A DNA stretch of 17,601 bases from CAZJNX01 sp964547415 (GCA_964547415.1 CAZJNX010000096.1:1-17601); one strand, 5' to 3'; positions 1 to 8,872 are shown, counted from the first letter of the stretch. Notes: generated by a model from the sequence alone, not told the origin. Numbers and translations are program-made.

Positions 1-630
1 GAAGCCCGCCACCATCAGGAGCTGCTTGAACTGCTGCGGCGCCTGGGGCAGCGCGTAGAACTTGCCCGGGTGGAGACGGGAGGGGACGAGGAAGTCGCGC
101 GCCCCTTCCGGGCTCGAGGCGGTCAGGATCGGCGTCTGGAACTCCATGAAGCCCGCCTCGGTCATGCGGCGGCGGATGGCGGAGATGATGGCGCTGCGCT
201 TGACGATGTTCCTGTGCATCGTCTCCCGGCGCAGGTCGAGGAAGCGGTAGCGAAGGCGCGTCTCCTCCGGGTAGTCCGGCTCGCCGAAGACGGGCAGCGG
301 CAGCTCCTTCGCCGCCGACAGGATCTCCACGGCCCGCGCGAACACCTCCACCGCGCCGGTGGGCAGGCGGTCGTTGACGGTCTCGGGCGAGCGCGCCTTG
401 ACCTCGCCGTCCACGCGGATCACCCACTCGGCCCTCACCGTCTCGGCGATCGCGAAGGCGGGGGAATCGGGGTCGGCCACCACCTGGGTGATGCCGTAGT
501 GGTCGCGCAGGTCGATGAACAGGAGGCCGCCATGGTCGCGCACCCGGTGGACCCAGCCCGACAGGCGAACGGTCTCGCCCACGTTCTCCGGGCGGAGCGC
601 GGCGCAGGTGTGGGTGCGATAGCGGTGCAT
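1..630 (-). CDS. aspS: Aspartyl-tRNA synthetase, N-terminal part (cut by window edge)
   Basis: Class II aminoacyl-tRNA synthetase that charges tRNA-Asp with aspartate in the cytoplasm. The 210 visible residues read from an ATG at 630 down to base 1; the rest of the catalytic core lies outside the window. Residues about 17-110 form the OB-fold anticodon-binding domain, with the SGWVHRVRDHGGLLFIDLRD segment characteristic of bacterial AspRS. The catalytic domain then begins (RYRFLDLRR, FMEFQTPIL of motif 1, and ALPQAPQQFKQLLMVAGF leading into motif 2). The start at 630 is preferred because alphaproteobacterial AspRS proteins typically begin MHxYRTHTC, and because a GAGGG lies 12 bases upstream. 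The frame stays open upstream to a second ATG at 702 inside a tandem copy of the start region, so a form 24 residues longer, beginning MKRQRTHTCAA, is formally possible. Whether the enzyme is discriminating or non-discriminating cannot be judged from this fragment. Confidence 0.96.
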   Translation of the reverse strand, partial: MHRYRTHTCAALRPENVGETVRLSGWVHRVRDHGGLLFIDLRDHYGITQVVADPDSPAFAIAETVRAEWVIRVDGEVKARSPETVNDRLPTGAVEVFARAVEILSAAKELPLPVFGEPDYPEETRLRYRFLDLRRETMHRNIVKRSAIISAIRRRMTEAGFMEFQTPILTASSPEGARDFLVPSRLHPGKFYALPQAPQQFKQLLMVAGF

Positions 631-664
631 GGCGGTTGCGAGCCCTCGTGTCCGGCGCGGGAAG
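599..664. repeat. Tandem duplication of aspS start region, copy 1
   Basis: A 66-bp unit covering the first 10-11 codons of aspS and about 34 bases of its leader. It matches bases 671-736 at 59 of 66 positions (counted by hand), with a 72-bp offset. The aspS ATG (630) lies inside this copy. Because 72 is a multiple of three, the second copy is in the same reading frame. Confidence 0.85.
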
Positions 665-670
665 GGATGC

Positions 671-736
671 GCGGCGCAGGTGTGGGTGCGTTGGCGTTTC
701 ATGGCGGTTGCGAACCCCCGTGGCCGGCGCGGGAAG
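671..736. repeat. Tandem duplication of aspS start region, copy 2
   Basis: Second 66-bp copy, immediately upstream of aspS on its strand. It keeps an ATG (700-702, minus) at the position equivalent to the real start. Translated, it reads MKRQRTHTCAA against MHRYRTHTCAA of the gene. No stop lies between the two ATGs (the linker reads HPFPRRTRGLATA). The SD-like GAGGG of copy 1 is GGGGG here. The 171-base gap 631-801 otherwise shows no gene and no clear promoter. Confidence 0.85.
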
Positions 737-801
737 TGGCGCGCGGCCGGACTGGGATCGCCGCACCGCGGTCGCGCCGCAAGGGCCATCAAGGGGCGCC
801 G

Positions 802-1365
802 ATGTCAAGGCGCGCCGGCGAGGCCCCGTCCGGCGCGGACGGGCCGGACGGGGCGGCGCCGGTGATCGCGACCGTCCAGATGGACGCGGGGTCGGCGGAC
901 TTCTTCCAGCGCCTGCGCACGGCCCACTTCCCGCCCGCCCTCGACCGGGTGCCGGCCCACCTCACCCTGTTCCACGCCCTCCCCGGGCCGCTCGAGGCGG
1001 AGATCGTGGAGCACGTCGCCGCCGTCGCCGCGCGGGAGGCGCCGTTTCCCATGCGCGTCGCCGGCCCCGTGCCGCTCGGGCGGGGCGTCGCCTTCCGCAT
1101 CGAGTCGGAGCGGCTCGCGGCCGTGCGCGCGGCCATCGCCGCCCCGTTCCGCGAACGCCTCACCGGGCAGGACAGGCAGCGCTTCCGCCCCCACGTCACG
1201 GTCCAGAACAAGGTGACGCCCGAGGCCGCCCGCCGGACGCTGGCGGATCTGGCCGCCGCCTTCGAGCCCTTCGAGGCGATCGCGGAAGGGGTCCAGCTGT
1301 GGCACTATGCGGGGGGTCCGTGGCGGCCGGCCGGCGCCATCGCGTTCGCCGCCCCCGCGCCCTGA
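802..1365 (+). CDS. 2'-5' RNA ligase family protein (2H phosphoesterase)
   Basis: A 187-residue member of the 2H phosphoesterase superfamily, which includes LigT/ThpR-type 2',3'-cyclic phosphodiesterases and 2'-5' RNA ligases. Both catalytic HxT motifs are visible: H53-L-T55 (in AHLTLFH) and H131-V-T133 (in RPHVTVQNK). The spacing and the alternating strand/helix pattern fit the bilobal 2H fold. The ATG at 802 was chosen because AAGGGG lies five bases upstream; the same frame is open far upstream, but only as antisense of aspS. Its substrate is unknown: family members act on 2'-5' linked oligonucleotides, 2',3'-cyclic phosphates or ADP-ribose cyclic phosphates. It lies divergent from aspS, followed 86 bases later by the FMN reductase gene on the same strand. 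Confident in family, not in reaction. Confidence 0.85.
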   Translation: MSRRAGEAPSGADGPDGAAPVIATVQMDAGSADFFQRLRTAHFPPALDRVPAHLTLFHALPGPLEAEIVEHVAAVAAREAPFPMRVAGPVPLGRGVAFRIESERLAAVRAAIAAPFRERLTGQDRQRFRPHVTVQNKVTPEAARRTLADLAAAFEPFEAIAEGVQLWHYAGGPWRPAGAIAFAAPAP

Positions 1366-1451
1366 GGCGGCGACGCACCGGCCCGTGATTTGACATGCCG
1401 GGCGCCGCGGCCTTGGGCACGGCCGGGGCGGCGCGACGACGGGGGTGCGGG

Positions 1452-2039
1452 ATGGCCGACGATCTCAAGGTGCTGGTGGTGTTCGGGTCGGTGCGGGAGG
1501 AACGGCAGGGCCTCGGCGTCGCCCGCTTCGTGGAGCGGCGGCTTCAGGCGCGCGGCGTTTCGACCGAGCTCGCCGACCCGATGGAGCTTCCCCTCCCCCT
1601 CCTTTCGAGGCGCTACGCCCACCACGCGCCGGGGACGGCGCCCGAGCCGATGGTCCGCCTCGCGGGCATGATCGAGCGGGCGGACGCCGTCGCCGTCGTC
1701 TCGGCCGAGTACAACCACGGCATCCCGCCGGCGCTGAAGAACCTCCTCGACCACTACCTCGAGGAGTGGTTCTTCAAGCCGGCCGGAATCGTGTCCTATT
1801 CCGCCGGGCGCTTCGGCGGCGTCAGGGCGGCCATGCAGCTGCGCATGACGCTCGCCGAGCTCGGCATGCCCACCGTCTCCTCGCTCCTGCCGGTGCCGAC
1901 GGTCTCCCGCTCGGTGAGCGCGGACGGCGAGGACCTCACCGACTGGCTGACGAAGGCGGCCGACCGCTTCCTCGACGACCTCCTGTGGTGGGCCGCCGCC
2001 GCCAAGGCCCGAAAGGCCGCCGCCGGCACCCCGTTCTGA
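1452..2039 (+). CDS. NAD(P)H-dependent FMN reductase (flavodoxin-like)
   Basis: A 195-residue flavodoxin-fold oxidoreductase of the NADPH-dependent FMN reductase family (FMN_red, PF03358), which transfers electrons from NAD(P)H to FMN or to quinone or azo-type acceptors. The first strand LKVLVVFGSVRE carries the phosphate-binding G12-S-V-R15 loop. The family signature EYNHGIPPALKNLLD (86-100) binds the flavin ring, and PAGIVSYSAGRFGG (110-123) is the third FMN-contacting segment. The ATG at 1452 follows a purine-rich GGGGGTGCGGG stretch and places the first strand at residues 6-11; an in-frame ATG at 1395 would add 19 Ala/Arg/Gly-rich residues that look non-coding. guaA starts 90 bases downstream on the same strand, so cotranscription is possible but not shown. 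Physiological acceptor unknown. Confidence 0.88.
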   Translation: MADDLKVLVVFGSVREERQGLGVARFVERRLQARGVSTELADPMELPLPLLSRRYAHHAPGTAPEPMVRLAGMIERADAVAVVSAEYNHGIPPALKNLLDHYLEEWFFKPAGIVSYSAGRFGGVRAAMQLRMTLAELGMPTVSSLLPVPTVSRSVSADGEDLTDWLTKAADRFLDDLLWWAAAAKARKAAAGTPF

Positions 2040-2129
2040 CGGCAGGGCCGGGCGCCCCGTCTGGCCTTTCCCGCCGGCGATGCGATATCTGCGGCAGGCG
2101 CGACCTTTCGCCGAGCCGAAGGACAGGGC

Positions 2130-3735
<1,606 letters not shown>

Positions 3736-3825
3736 ACGGGCGCCGCGCCAGGGCAGACGTAGCCCGATGGCCGCCCGCCCTATGCGGATGGAGTGCTTCA
3801 CCGGACCGGGCCCGGGCCGCTAGCT

Positions 3826-3868
3826 GTGGGGGCGAGGGCGGGCGCCGCCGGCCCCGCCCGTCGCCCAC
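3826..3868 (+). other. GC-rich hairpin between guaA and the GT2 gene
   Basis: Arms GTGGGGGCGAGGGCGGG (3826-3842) and its near complement at 3853-3868 form about 15 pairs with small bulges and a 10-base loop. It ends 19 bases before the GT2 ATG, so it could mask the start region or help terminate guaA readthrough. No T-tract follows. In such GC-rich DNA, chance hairpins are common. The rest of 3735-3887 shows no gene. Confidence 0.3.
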
Positions 3869-3887
3869 CCGAGCCGGACCCGCCGCC

Positions 3888-5018
3888 ATGCCCGCCGATG
3901 CCGAGATCCCCCTCACCTACGCCGTCGTCCTCGTCACGCGGAACCGGCCCGCCGCGGTCTCCCTCAGCCTTCCGATCATCCTCGGACAGACGCGCCCGCC
4001 CGCCCAGGTCATCGTCGTGGATTCGAGCGACGACCCGGCCGCGACGCGCGCGGCGGTGCAGGCGGCGGCCGACGGGTCGGGCCGCCCGGTGGAGGTCCTG
4101 CCGTCCGCGCCCGGCACCTCGCTCCAGCGCAACCTCGGCCTTGCGCGCGTCGAGCACCCGGTGGTGCTCTTCCCGGACGACGATTCGCTCCTCGAGCCCG
4201 GCACCATGGCCGAGGTGATGGCGATCTACGAGCGGGACCGGGAGGGCGTCGTGGGCGGGGTGTGCACGGCCGAGGCGCTGGAGGCGCCCGCCGGTCTCGC
4301 CCCGCGGCGGGCCGCCGCCTACCGCATGACGGCGGCGGACCGGCTGCGCAAGCTGGCGGCGCCCCTTCGCTATCACCTGGAGCGCAACGTCCTCGCCGAC
4401 CCGTTCCTGAGCGTCGGCCGGCGCTGCCTGAAGCGGCTTGCCGCCCCGGCCTGGCTCGCGGAGCGGAACGCGGTTCCCGTGGAGTGGATGACCGGCTTTC
4501 GCATGTCCTTCCGGACCGAGGCGATCCGGCGGGTCGGCTTCGACGAGGCGCTCGGCACCTACGCCCTGTTCGAGGACACGGACGCGAGCCTCCGCGTTCT
4601 CGGCTCGAAGCTGCTGGTGGGCGCCCGCAACACGGCCATCTACCACTACAAGTCGCCCGAGCGGCGCGACGACGGCTACACCCTCGGCCTCGTCCAGTCG
4701 CTCAACCGGGCCTACGTCCTCGCCCGGTCCGGGGAGATGGACCGGGCGATCCGGGCGCGGTACGTGATCTTCAGCCTCTACAAGATCGCCCAGTACGGCA
4801 CCGCCGTCCACGACCGGTTCGGCCGCGACCGCCTGCGCGGTGCCGTGCGTGGCCTCGTCCTCGGCCTCGCCCTCGTCCGCACCCCGCCCGAGGCGCTGGC
4901 GGACACCTACCGGACGATGCGCGCCCGCGCCGGCCTCGCGACACCCGCAGGCGGCGCCACCCGGGCCGCGCCGGCAGCCCCGGGCGTCCTGAAGCCCGCG
5001 GCCGCGACGGCAGCCTGA
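3888..5018 (+). CDS. Family 2 glycosyltransferase
   Basis: A 376-residue GT-A fold enzyme that likely moves a nucleotide-activated sugar to a surface glycan precursor on the cytoplasmic side of the membrane. The N-terminal Rossmann-like half begins TYAVVLVTRNRPAAVSLSL. The metal/nucleotide-binding DDD (97-99, in LFPDDDSLL) is intact. The acceptor half has MTGFRMSFR (201-209) and FED-TD (228-232), the usual position of the catalytic base. Residues 290-345 form an amphipathic/hydrophobic region (YVIFSLYKIAQYG, GLVLGLALV) that may sit at the membrane. The last 25 residues are Ala/Pro-rich and low in complexity. The ATG at 3888 is used although its SD is weak (GAGCCGGA). It converges on the 5071-8633 operon. 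Donor and acceptor cannot be told from sequence. Confidence 0.88.
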   Translation: MPADAEIPLTYAVVLVTRNRPAAVSLSLPIILGQTRPPAQVIVVDSSDDPAATRAAVQAAADGSGRPVEVLPSAPGTSLQRNLGLARVEHPVVLFPDDDSLLEPGTMAEVMAIYERDREGVVGGVCTAEALEAPAGLAPRRAAAYRMTAADRLRKLAAPLRYHLERNVLADPFLSVGRRCLKRLAAPAWLAERNAVPVEWMTGFRMSFRTEAIRRVGFDEALGTYALFEDTDASLRVLGSKLLVGARNTAIYHYKSPERRDDGYTLGLVQSLNRAYVLARSGEMDRAIRARYVIFSLYKIAQYGTAVHDRFGRDRLRGAVRGLVLGLALVRTPPEALADTYRTMRARAGLATPAGGATRAAPAAPGVLKPAAATAA

Positions 5019-5025
5019 CCGCCTC

Positions 5026-5071
5026 GCGGGACCTCGGCCCGCCGGCCGCACCCTTGCCGGCCGCGTCCCGC
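5026..5071. terminator. Candidate bidirectional terminator hairpin between convergent glycosyltransferase genes
   Basis: The outer stem GCGGGAC (5026-5032) pairs perfectly with GTCCCGC (5065-5071). The inner stem CGGCCG (5043-5048) pairs with 5058-5063. The structure fills the 52-base gap between the stops of the plus-strand GT2 and the minus-strand GT4 genes, where a shared terminator is expected. No T-tract on either side, so this is a placement-based inference. Confidence 0.35.
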
Positions 5072-6168
5072 TACGTGGCGGCCGCGCCGACCCGCTCGTC
5101 CCGCCCCGCGGCGCGGCGGCCGAAGAGAAGGTCCATGTAGCGCTCGGCGATGGCGTCCTCCCCGTGGGCCGCGAGGAGGCGGGCGCGCCCGGCGGCCGCG
5201 AGCCGGGCGCGCAGGGCCGCGTCGTCGCGCAGGCGGGCGAGCGCGTCGGCGAGGGCGTCCACGTCGTCGCGGGGCACGATGAGGCCGCTCCCGCCGTCGG
5301 CCATCAGCCAGGACGGTCCCTCGCTCGCCGTCGCCACCACCGGGCGGGCCGCCGCCCAGCCCTCCAGCACCACGTTGCCGAGGGGCTCCTCCGCCGAGGG
5401 ACAGGCGAGGGCGTCGGCCGCCCTGACGAAGCCCGAAGGGTCCACCTGCCAGCCGAGCAGGCGCACCCGGTCCGCAAGCCCCTCGCGGGCGAGGATCGCC
5501 TCGATCTCCCCCCGCTCCGGCCCGTCGCCGAGGAGCCACAGGTGGACGCCGGGCGCGCGGGCGACCGCCTCGACGAGGAGGGGAAAGCGCTTGCGGGCGA
5601 CGAACCGGCCGAGGGCGACCACGAGAAAGGCGTCCTCCGGCGTTCCGTGGGCGGCGCGGGGGACGGGCGGGTCGTCGTACGGCACGACGAAGTTGGTGAT
5701 CACGTGGGCGCGGTCCGCCGGCCAGCCGTCCGCCACGCAGCGGCGCACGATCTCGGGCGTGTTGGCGATGATGGCGCCGGCGTTGAAGAAGGCGCGGAAG
5801 CCGTCCGGGAAGTCACCGAGGCGCACGAAGGTGGGCCGGTCCGGCCGGGGCGGCGGCAGCCAGCGGGCGGCCGTCGACATCCAGGCGAGCGCCGCGCCCG
5901 CGCCGAACCGGTCGATCCGCGCCCGGATCCCTGCGTGGATGAACGGGCGCTTCAGGACGCCGCGGGAAAAGGTCGTCTCGTGGACGGCGACGGCCGGGTG
6001 GATGTCCTCGCGCCACAGCCGCCCCTTGCGGATGAAGGCGATCTGCTCGACGCCCCGCTCGGCGAGGGCGGCCGTCAGGCGCACGAAGAAGCGCTCCGCC
6101 CCGCCCGCCTCGCCGAGGTGGATGTGGGCGAGCCGTGCGGGCCGCGGCCGGTCCCCCGCGCCCGTCAT
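5071..6168 (-). CDS. Family 4 (GT-B) glycosyltransferase
   Basis: A 365-residue retaining GT-B glycosyltransferase, last gene of a four-gene minus-strand operon. The N-terminal domain starts ARLAHIHLGEAGGAERFFVRL with the acceptor-side glycine loop (GGAER, 22-26). The C-terminal donor domain contains FLVVALGRFVARKRFPLLVEA, WLLGDGPE, and the E-x7-E pair typical of GT4 (E261 and E269 in EEPLGNVVLEGWAAARPVVAT). This is the layout of lipopolysaccharide and capsule mannosyl-, glucosyl- or galactosyltransferases. The ATG at 6168 overlaps the stop of the upstream gene as ATGA (6165-6168), indicating translational coupling; the SD is poor (GACGGGCG), which fits coupling. Although the frame stays open upstream to 6699, that stretch is antisense-frame reading of the neighbouring GT2. 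Sugar specificity unknown. Confidence 0.9.
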   Translation of the reverse strand: MTGAGDRPRPARLAHIHLGEAGGAERFFVRLTAALAERGVEQIAFIRKGRLWREDIHPAVAVHETTFSRGVLKRPFIHAGIRARIDRFGAGAALAWMSTAARWLPPPRPDRPTFVRLGDFPDGFRAFFNAGAIIANTPEIVRRCVADGWPADRAHVITNFVVPYDDPPVPRAAHGTPEDAFLVVALGRFVARKRFPLLVEAVARAPGVHLWLLGDGPERGEIEAILAREGLADRVRLLGWQVDPSGFVRAADALACPSAEEPLGNVVLEGWAAARPVVATASEGPSWLMADGGSGLIVPRDDVDALADALARLRDDAALRARLAAAGRARLLAAHGEDAIAERYMDLLFGRRAAGRDERVGAAAT

Positions 6169-7106
6169 CGCCCGTCGATCACGTCGTAGTAGCGGTGGGC
6201 GCGGCCGGTGAGCCCGCGCAGGTTCCCCGCCGCCTTGGAGAGGCGGGTGACGCCGTAGAAGAAGACTTTTTCCCCGCGGGTACGGTCGAACGGCATCACG
6301 AGCGCGCCCGCGGGCAGGGCGAGCGTGCCGAGAACGAAGCGGCGCAGGCTCTTCGGCACGAACTTCGCCGCCGCCCGCGCCCGCCCTTCGGTCAGCACCA
6401 TGTTGTAGGTGCCGGACGCGGCGGCCATGTGGAGGCGCGACAACAGGCGGGACGTCGCCACCCGCGAGGCGGGGATGAACTCCTCCACCCAGGCGTCGTC
6501 CACCCAGATCATCTTCACCCCCGCCCGGTGGGCGCGGCGGAAGAAGTCCATGTCCTCCGAGCCGTAGGTGAGGCGCTCGTCGAAGGCGAGGCCGAGCCCG
6601 TCCGGCCGCACGAGCCGCGCCGACAGGAGGACGTTGTTGGTGGGCGCCTCGACGATGGGCGTGCCGGTCGCCCGCGGCTTCAGGAGCTGGGCCTTCCACC
6701 AGTGGGGGGCGGGCTTCTCGTAGATCCGCCGGACCGGGCCGTTGGCGACCTCCGCGCCGTGGGCCGTCATGGCCGCGTCGAGGCGCACCAGCCAGTCGGG
6801 TGCCGCCCGCTCGTCGTCGTCGAGGAGGGCGATGGCGTCCGCCCCGTCCTCGAGCGCCATCCGGAGCGAGGCGTTACGGGCGAGGGGGATCCCCTGCCGC
6901 GGCTCGTGGCCGTAGCGCATCGGGACGGGCGAGGCCGCCGACACCTCATCCACGACCTTTCGCGCCCCGGCGGGCTCCCCGTTCTCCACCACGACGACGG
7001 ACAGGCTCGCCCCCGCCGGCACCTGAAGCGCGGCGAGCGAAGCCAGGCAGTCGCGGAGCATCCGCGGCCGCCGCGCCGTGCACAGGGCGATTGCGAAATG
7101 GCGCAC
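6165..7106 (-). CDS. Family 2 glycosyltransferase
   Basis: GT-A fold enzyme, 313 residues from the proposed GTG at 7106. The protein begins VRHFAIALCTARRPRMLRDCL, a typical first strand and helix of GT2 proteins. The nucleotide/metal DDD is at 96-98 (ALLDDDERAAPDWL), the acceptor segment at 155-165 (PTNNVLLSARL), and the ED base motif at 184-185 (YGSEDMDFFRRAHRAG). The C-terminal third (about 205-300) is Arg/Ala-rich with a hydrophobic stretch (FVLGTLALPAGALVMPF), suggesting membrane contact. Start choice: the GTG leaves a 37-base gap after the upstream stop (7144). Upstream in-frame ATGs at 7184 and 7166 would overlap the previous gene and add a non-conserved-looking leader (up to 26 residues). 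SD signals are weak for all. Its stop overlaps the next start (ATGA). Likely modifies a surface glycan. Confidence 0.88.
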   Translation of the reverse strand: MRHFAIALCTARRPRMLRDCLASLAALQVPAGASLSVVVVENGEPAGARKVVDEVSAASPVPMRYGHEPRQGIPLARNASLRMALEDGADAIALLDDDERAAPDWLVRLDAAMTAHGAEVANGPVRRIYEKPAPHWWKAQLLKPRATGTPIVEAPTNNVLLSARLVRPDGLGLAFDERLTYGSEDMDFFRRAHRAGVKMIWVDDAWVEEFIPASRVATSRLLSRLHMAAASGTYNMVLTEGRARAAAKFVPKSLRRFVLGTLALPAGALVMPFDRTRGEKVFFYGVTRLSKAAGNLRGLTGRAHRYYDVIDGR

Positions 7107-7143
7107 GTTCCCGCGTGTCCCGTTCCTCGAAGCCTCGTTGCCC

Positions 7144-7974
7144 CTAGCCCTCGCGGGCGGCTTCATCAATCGCCGCGGACGCATCGCCGGGGCGCTTTTC
7201 CCGCTCCATGCGCTCCAGCAGCTTGGCGATCTTGAGGGTGCGGGCGAACGCCTGGTTGAGAGCGAACACGAACCCCTTCCAGCCCCCGGTGAAATGCCTG
7301 CGCAGGAGGTAGGTGCGCACGAACCAGTAGGGCATCTCGACCGGCAGGCGCAGGAGGAGGACCGCCCGCCGCCGCGGCCCGCTCCGCGCCGCCTGGAAGG
7401 AGGAGAAGCGGTTGGCCTTGTCCACCATCTGCTCGAGGGACAGGACCGGGTGGTGCCAGACCGGCGCCGTCAGCCGCTTCGCCGCGACGCCGGGGGCGAG
7501 CACCACGCGGTCGTGGAGCGGATGGTCCCGGTAGCGGCCGGCCTCGCGGTGATAGAGACGCACGATCAGGTAGTCCCGGGCGAACGGGCGCGGCCGGCGC
7601 TCGCCGGGATAGACGGTGAGGACCCATAGCGCGAAGGCGCCGGGCGGGGGCGGTCCTTGCGCGAACAGCCGGCGGATCTCCGCGGCGAGGGCCGGCGAGA
7701 CCTCCTCGTCCGCGTCGAGGTTGAGGATCCACGGGTGGCGGGCCTCGTCCTCCGCGAATCGCTTCTGGGGCCCGTAACCCGGGAAGGGCCGCTCGAAGAC
7801 GCGGGCGCCGGCGGCCCGCGCGATCTCCCGCGTGCCGTCGGTGCTGCCCGAATCGACCACGACCACGTCGTCCGCGAGGTCCTTCACCGCGGCGAGCGAC
7901 CGGCCGATCCGCGCGGCCTCCTCGTAGGCGATCATGGTGACCGTCAGGGGAAGCCGCCCGCCAGCCTCGCTCAA
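7144..7974 (-). CDS. Family 2 glycosyltransferase, WaaE/KdtX-like
   Basis: A 276-residue GT2 enzyme resembling the WaaE/KdtX group, which adds glucose to LPS inner-core heptose; the assignment to that group is by overall pattern, from memory. Visible features: first strand LPLTVTMIAYEEAARIGRSL; DSGSTDGT (41-48), the uracil-binding loop of this group; LNLDADEEVSP with the DAD metal motif (87-89); and the downstream segment RLYHREAGRYRDHPLHDRV, shared by WaaE-like proteins. The start is a TTG at 7974 overlapping the upstream stop (TTGA, 7971-7974). It is supported by a perfect GGAGG seven bases upstream and because the next ATG (MIAYEE) would remove half of the first strand. The basic C-terminal region probably binds the inner membrane face. 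Confidence 0.88.
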   Translation of the reverse strand: MSEAGGRLPLTVTMIAYEEAARIGRSLAAVKDLADDVVVVDSGSTDGTREIARAAGARVFERPFPGYGPQKRFAEDEARHPWILNLDADEEVSPALAAEIRRLFAQGPPPPGAFALWVLTVYPGERRPRPFARDYLIVRLYHREAGRYRDHPLHDRVVLAPGVAAKRLTAPVWHHPVLSLEQMVDKANRFSSFQAARSGPRRRAVLLLRLPVEMPYWFVRTYLLRRHFTGGWKGFVFALNQAFARTLKIAKLLERMEREKRPGDASAAIDEAAREG

Positions 7975-8633
7975 GCGCCCGCCTCCGCCGCCGCCGCGCC
8001 GCCGTACCGGGCGAGGAGGACGGTGACGGCGCTGCCGGGCGCGGGCTCGAGCCGCGCCACCGGCGCCGCTCCGCCGGGCGAGCCCGACAGGACGAGACCG
8101 GTGTTCTCGCCGACGGCGCGCCGGCGCGGCCGCCCGCCCGCGAGGATCCCGGAAAGTCCCCGCCGGGCGAGGGCGAGGCGCACGGGCCCCCCGTCGGCCG
8201 CCGGCAGGACGAGGGCGAACAGGATGTCCGCCCCCTGCCCCGCCTCCGACAGGACGAGGGGAACGCCCGGGGCGGTGCGCTCCAGCGTCACCCGGGCCGG
8301 CGCGGCCGGACCGGCGAGGAGCGCCTCGCGCAGGCGCGGGCCGTCGAACAGGCGCGCGACGTCGGACCAGAAGCGGGCCTCGTCGGCCGGCAGGGTGTGG
8401 ATGTCGGGCGCGGCGAGCAGGAACCTGCGCCGCCGCCCCGCCCGCCGCGGCCCCGCCACGGGCTCGAAGTGGGCCCCGTGGGGCAGGTGGGCGAGAAGGC
8501 CGCGGAAGGCGTCGGCCGGCACGACCTCCGGCACCACGCGGTGGGGCACCGGCCGCCGCTCGCCCGGCTCCGCGCCGATCCGCGCGACCATGTGGGCGGT
8601 CACGCCCTCCCGCTCGCGCACCGATTTCAGCAT
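7971..8633 (-). CDS. 2OG-Fe(II) oxygenase-fold protein lacking the metal ligands (tentative)
   Basis: A 220-residue protein, first gene of the glycosyltransferase operon. Not certain, but its pattern follows the 2-oxoglutarate/Fe(II) oxygenases common in polysaccharide clusters: PVPHRVVPEVVPADAFRGLLAHLP (28-51) resembles their N-terminal PFPHFVVDNVLP segment, and FWSDVARLFDGPRLREALL (88-106) the helix before the barrel. RTAPGVPLVLSEAGQGADILFALVLPA (119-145) lines up without gaps with the usual segment GYSIGPHTD plus about ten residues ending in YLP. In that alignment the iron-binding His and Asp become S129 and A131. The distal region (NTGLVLSGSPGGAAPV, 177-192) lacks the usual WHG histidine. 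If so, it is catalytically inactive or uses another chemistry. ATG 8633 has GGGGAGG only two bases upstream, closer than ideal. Downstream coupling is through TTGA. Confidence 0.6.
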   Translation of the reverse strand: MLKSVREREGVTAHMVARIGAEPGERRPVPHRVVPEVVPADAFRGLLAHLPHGAHFEPVAGPRRAGRRRRFLLAAPDIHTLPADEARFWSDVARLFDGPRLREALLAGPAAPARVTLERTAPGVPLVLSEAGQGADILFALVLPAADGGPVRLALARRGLSGILAGGRPRRRAVGENTGLVLSGSPGGAAPVARLEPAPGSAVTVLLARYGGAAAAEAGA

Positions 8634-8872
8634 CGCCTCCCCGTCCGCGTCCGTCCGCCCTCGCCCTACCAGAGCGACGCCGCCCCTGTCAGCGCCCGCG
8701 ACGCGCCCCACGCGCGCCGCCCGCAAGGGGTGCCCCGATGCGCGGGCGTGACGGCGGCCATGCCACCGGGTCCGCTTGATCGTCCCCGGGCCGCGTGCCA
8801 ATTCCGCATATAAATGACGACCTTGGCCGATGCCGGCCCGTGCGCGCCGGCCCTTCGCGACAGACCAACGCC
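8634..8872. promoter_or_regulatory. Divergent promoter region between glycosyltransferase operon and rsmB-like gene
   Basis: This 239-base gap separates genes transcribed away from each other, so promoters for both must lie here or nearby. It contains the most AT-rich patch seen in the window (ATTCCGCATATAAATGA, 8801-8817), with a -10-like TATAAA (8809-8814) on the plus strand or TTATAT on the minus. No convincing -35 partner at 16-18 bases was found for either. A six-pair stem GCCGGC / GCCGGC around 8832-8851 lies in the rsmB leader. No coding sequence seen. Confidence 0.4.

Noticed and set aside
599..736. The repeat as a CRISPR array or attachment-site pair
   Set aside because: Only two units, coding sequence inside them, no spacers of regular length, and no integrase or cas gene nearby.
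70..801. An N-terminal extension of the 2H phosphoesterase through the aspS antisense strand
   Set aside because: The extension is the reverse reading of aspS; the ATG at 802 has its own SD and gives a family-length protein.
3798..5051. A 417-codon minus-strand frame opposite the plus-strand GT2
   Set aside because: No motif and shadow-like composition, whereas the plus-strand frame carries the DDD and FED motifs of GT2.
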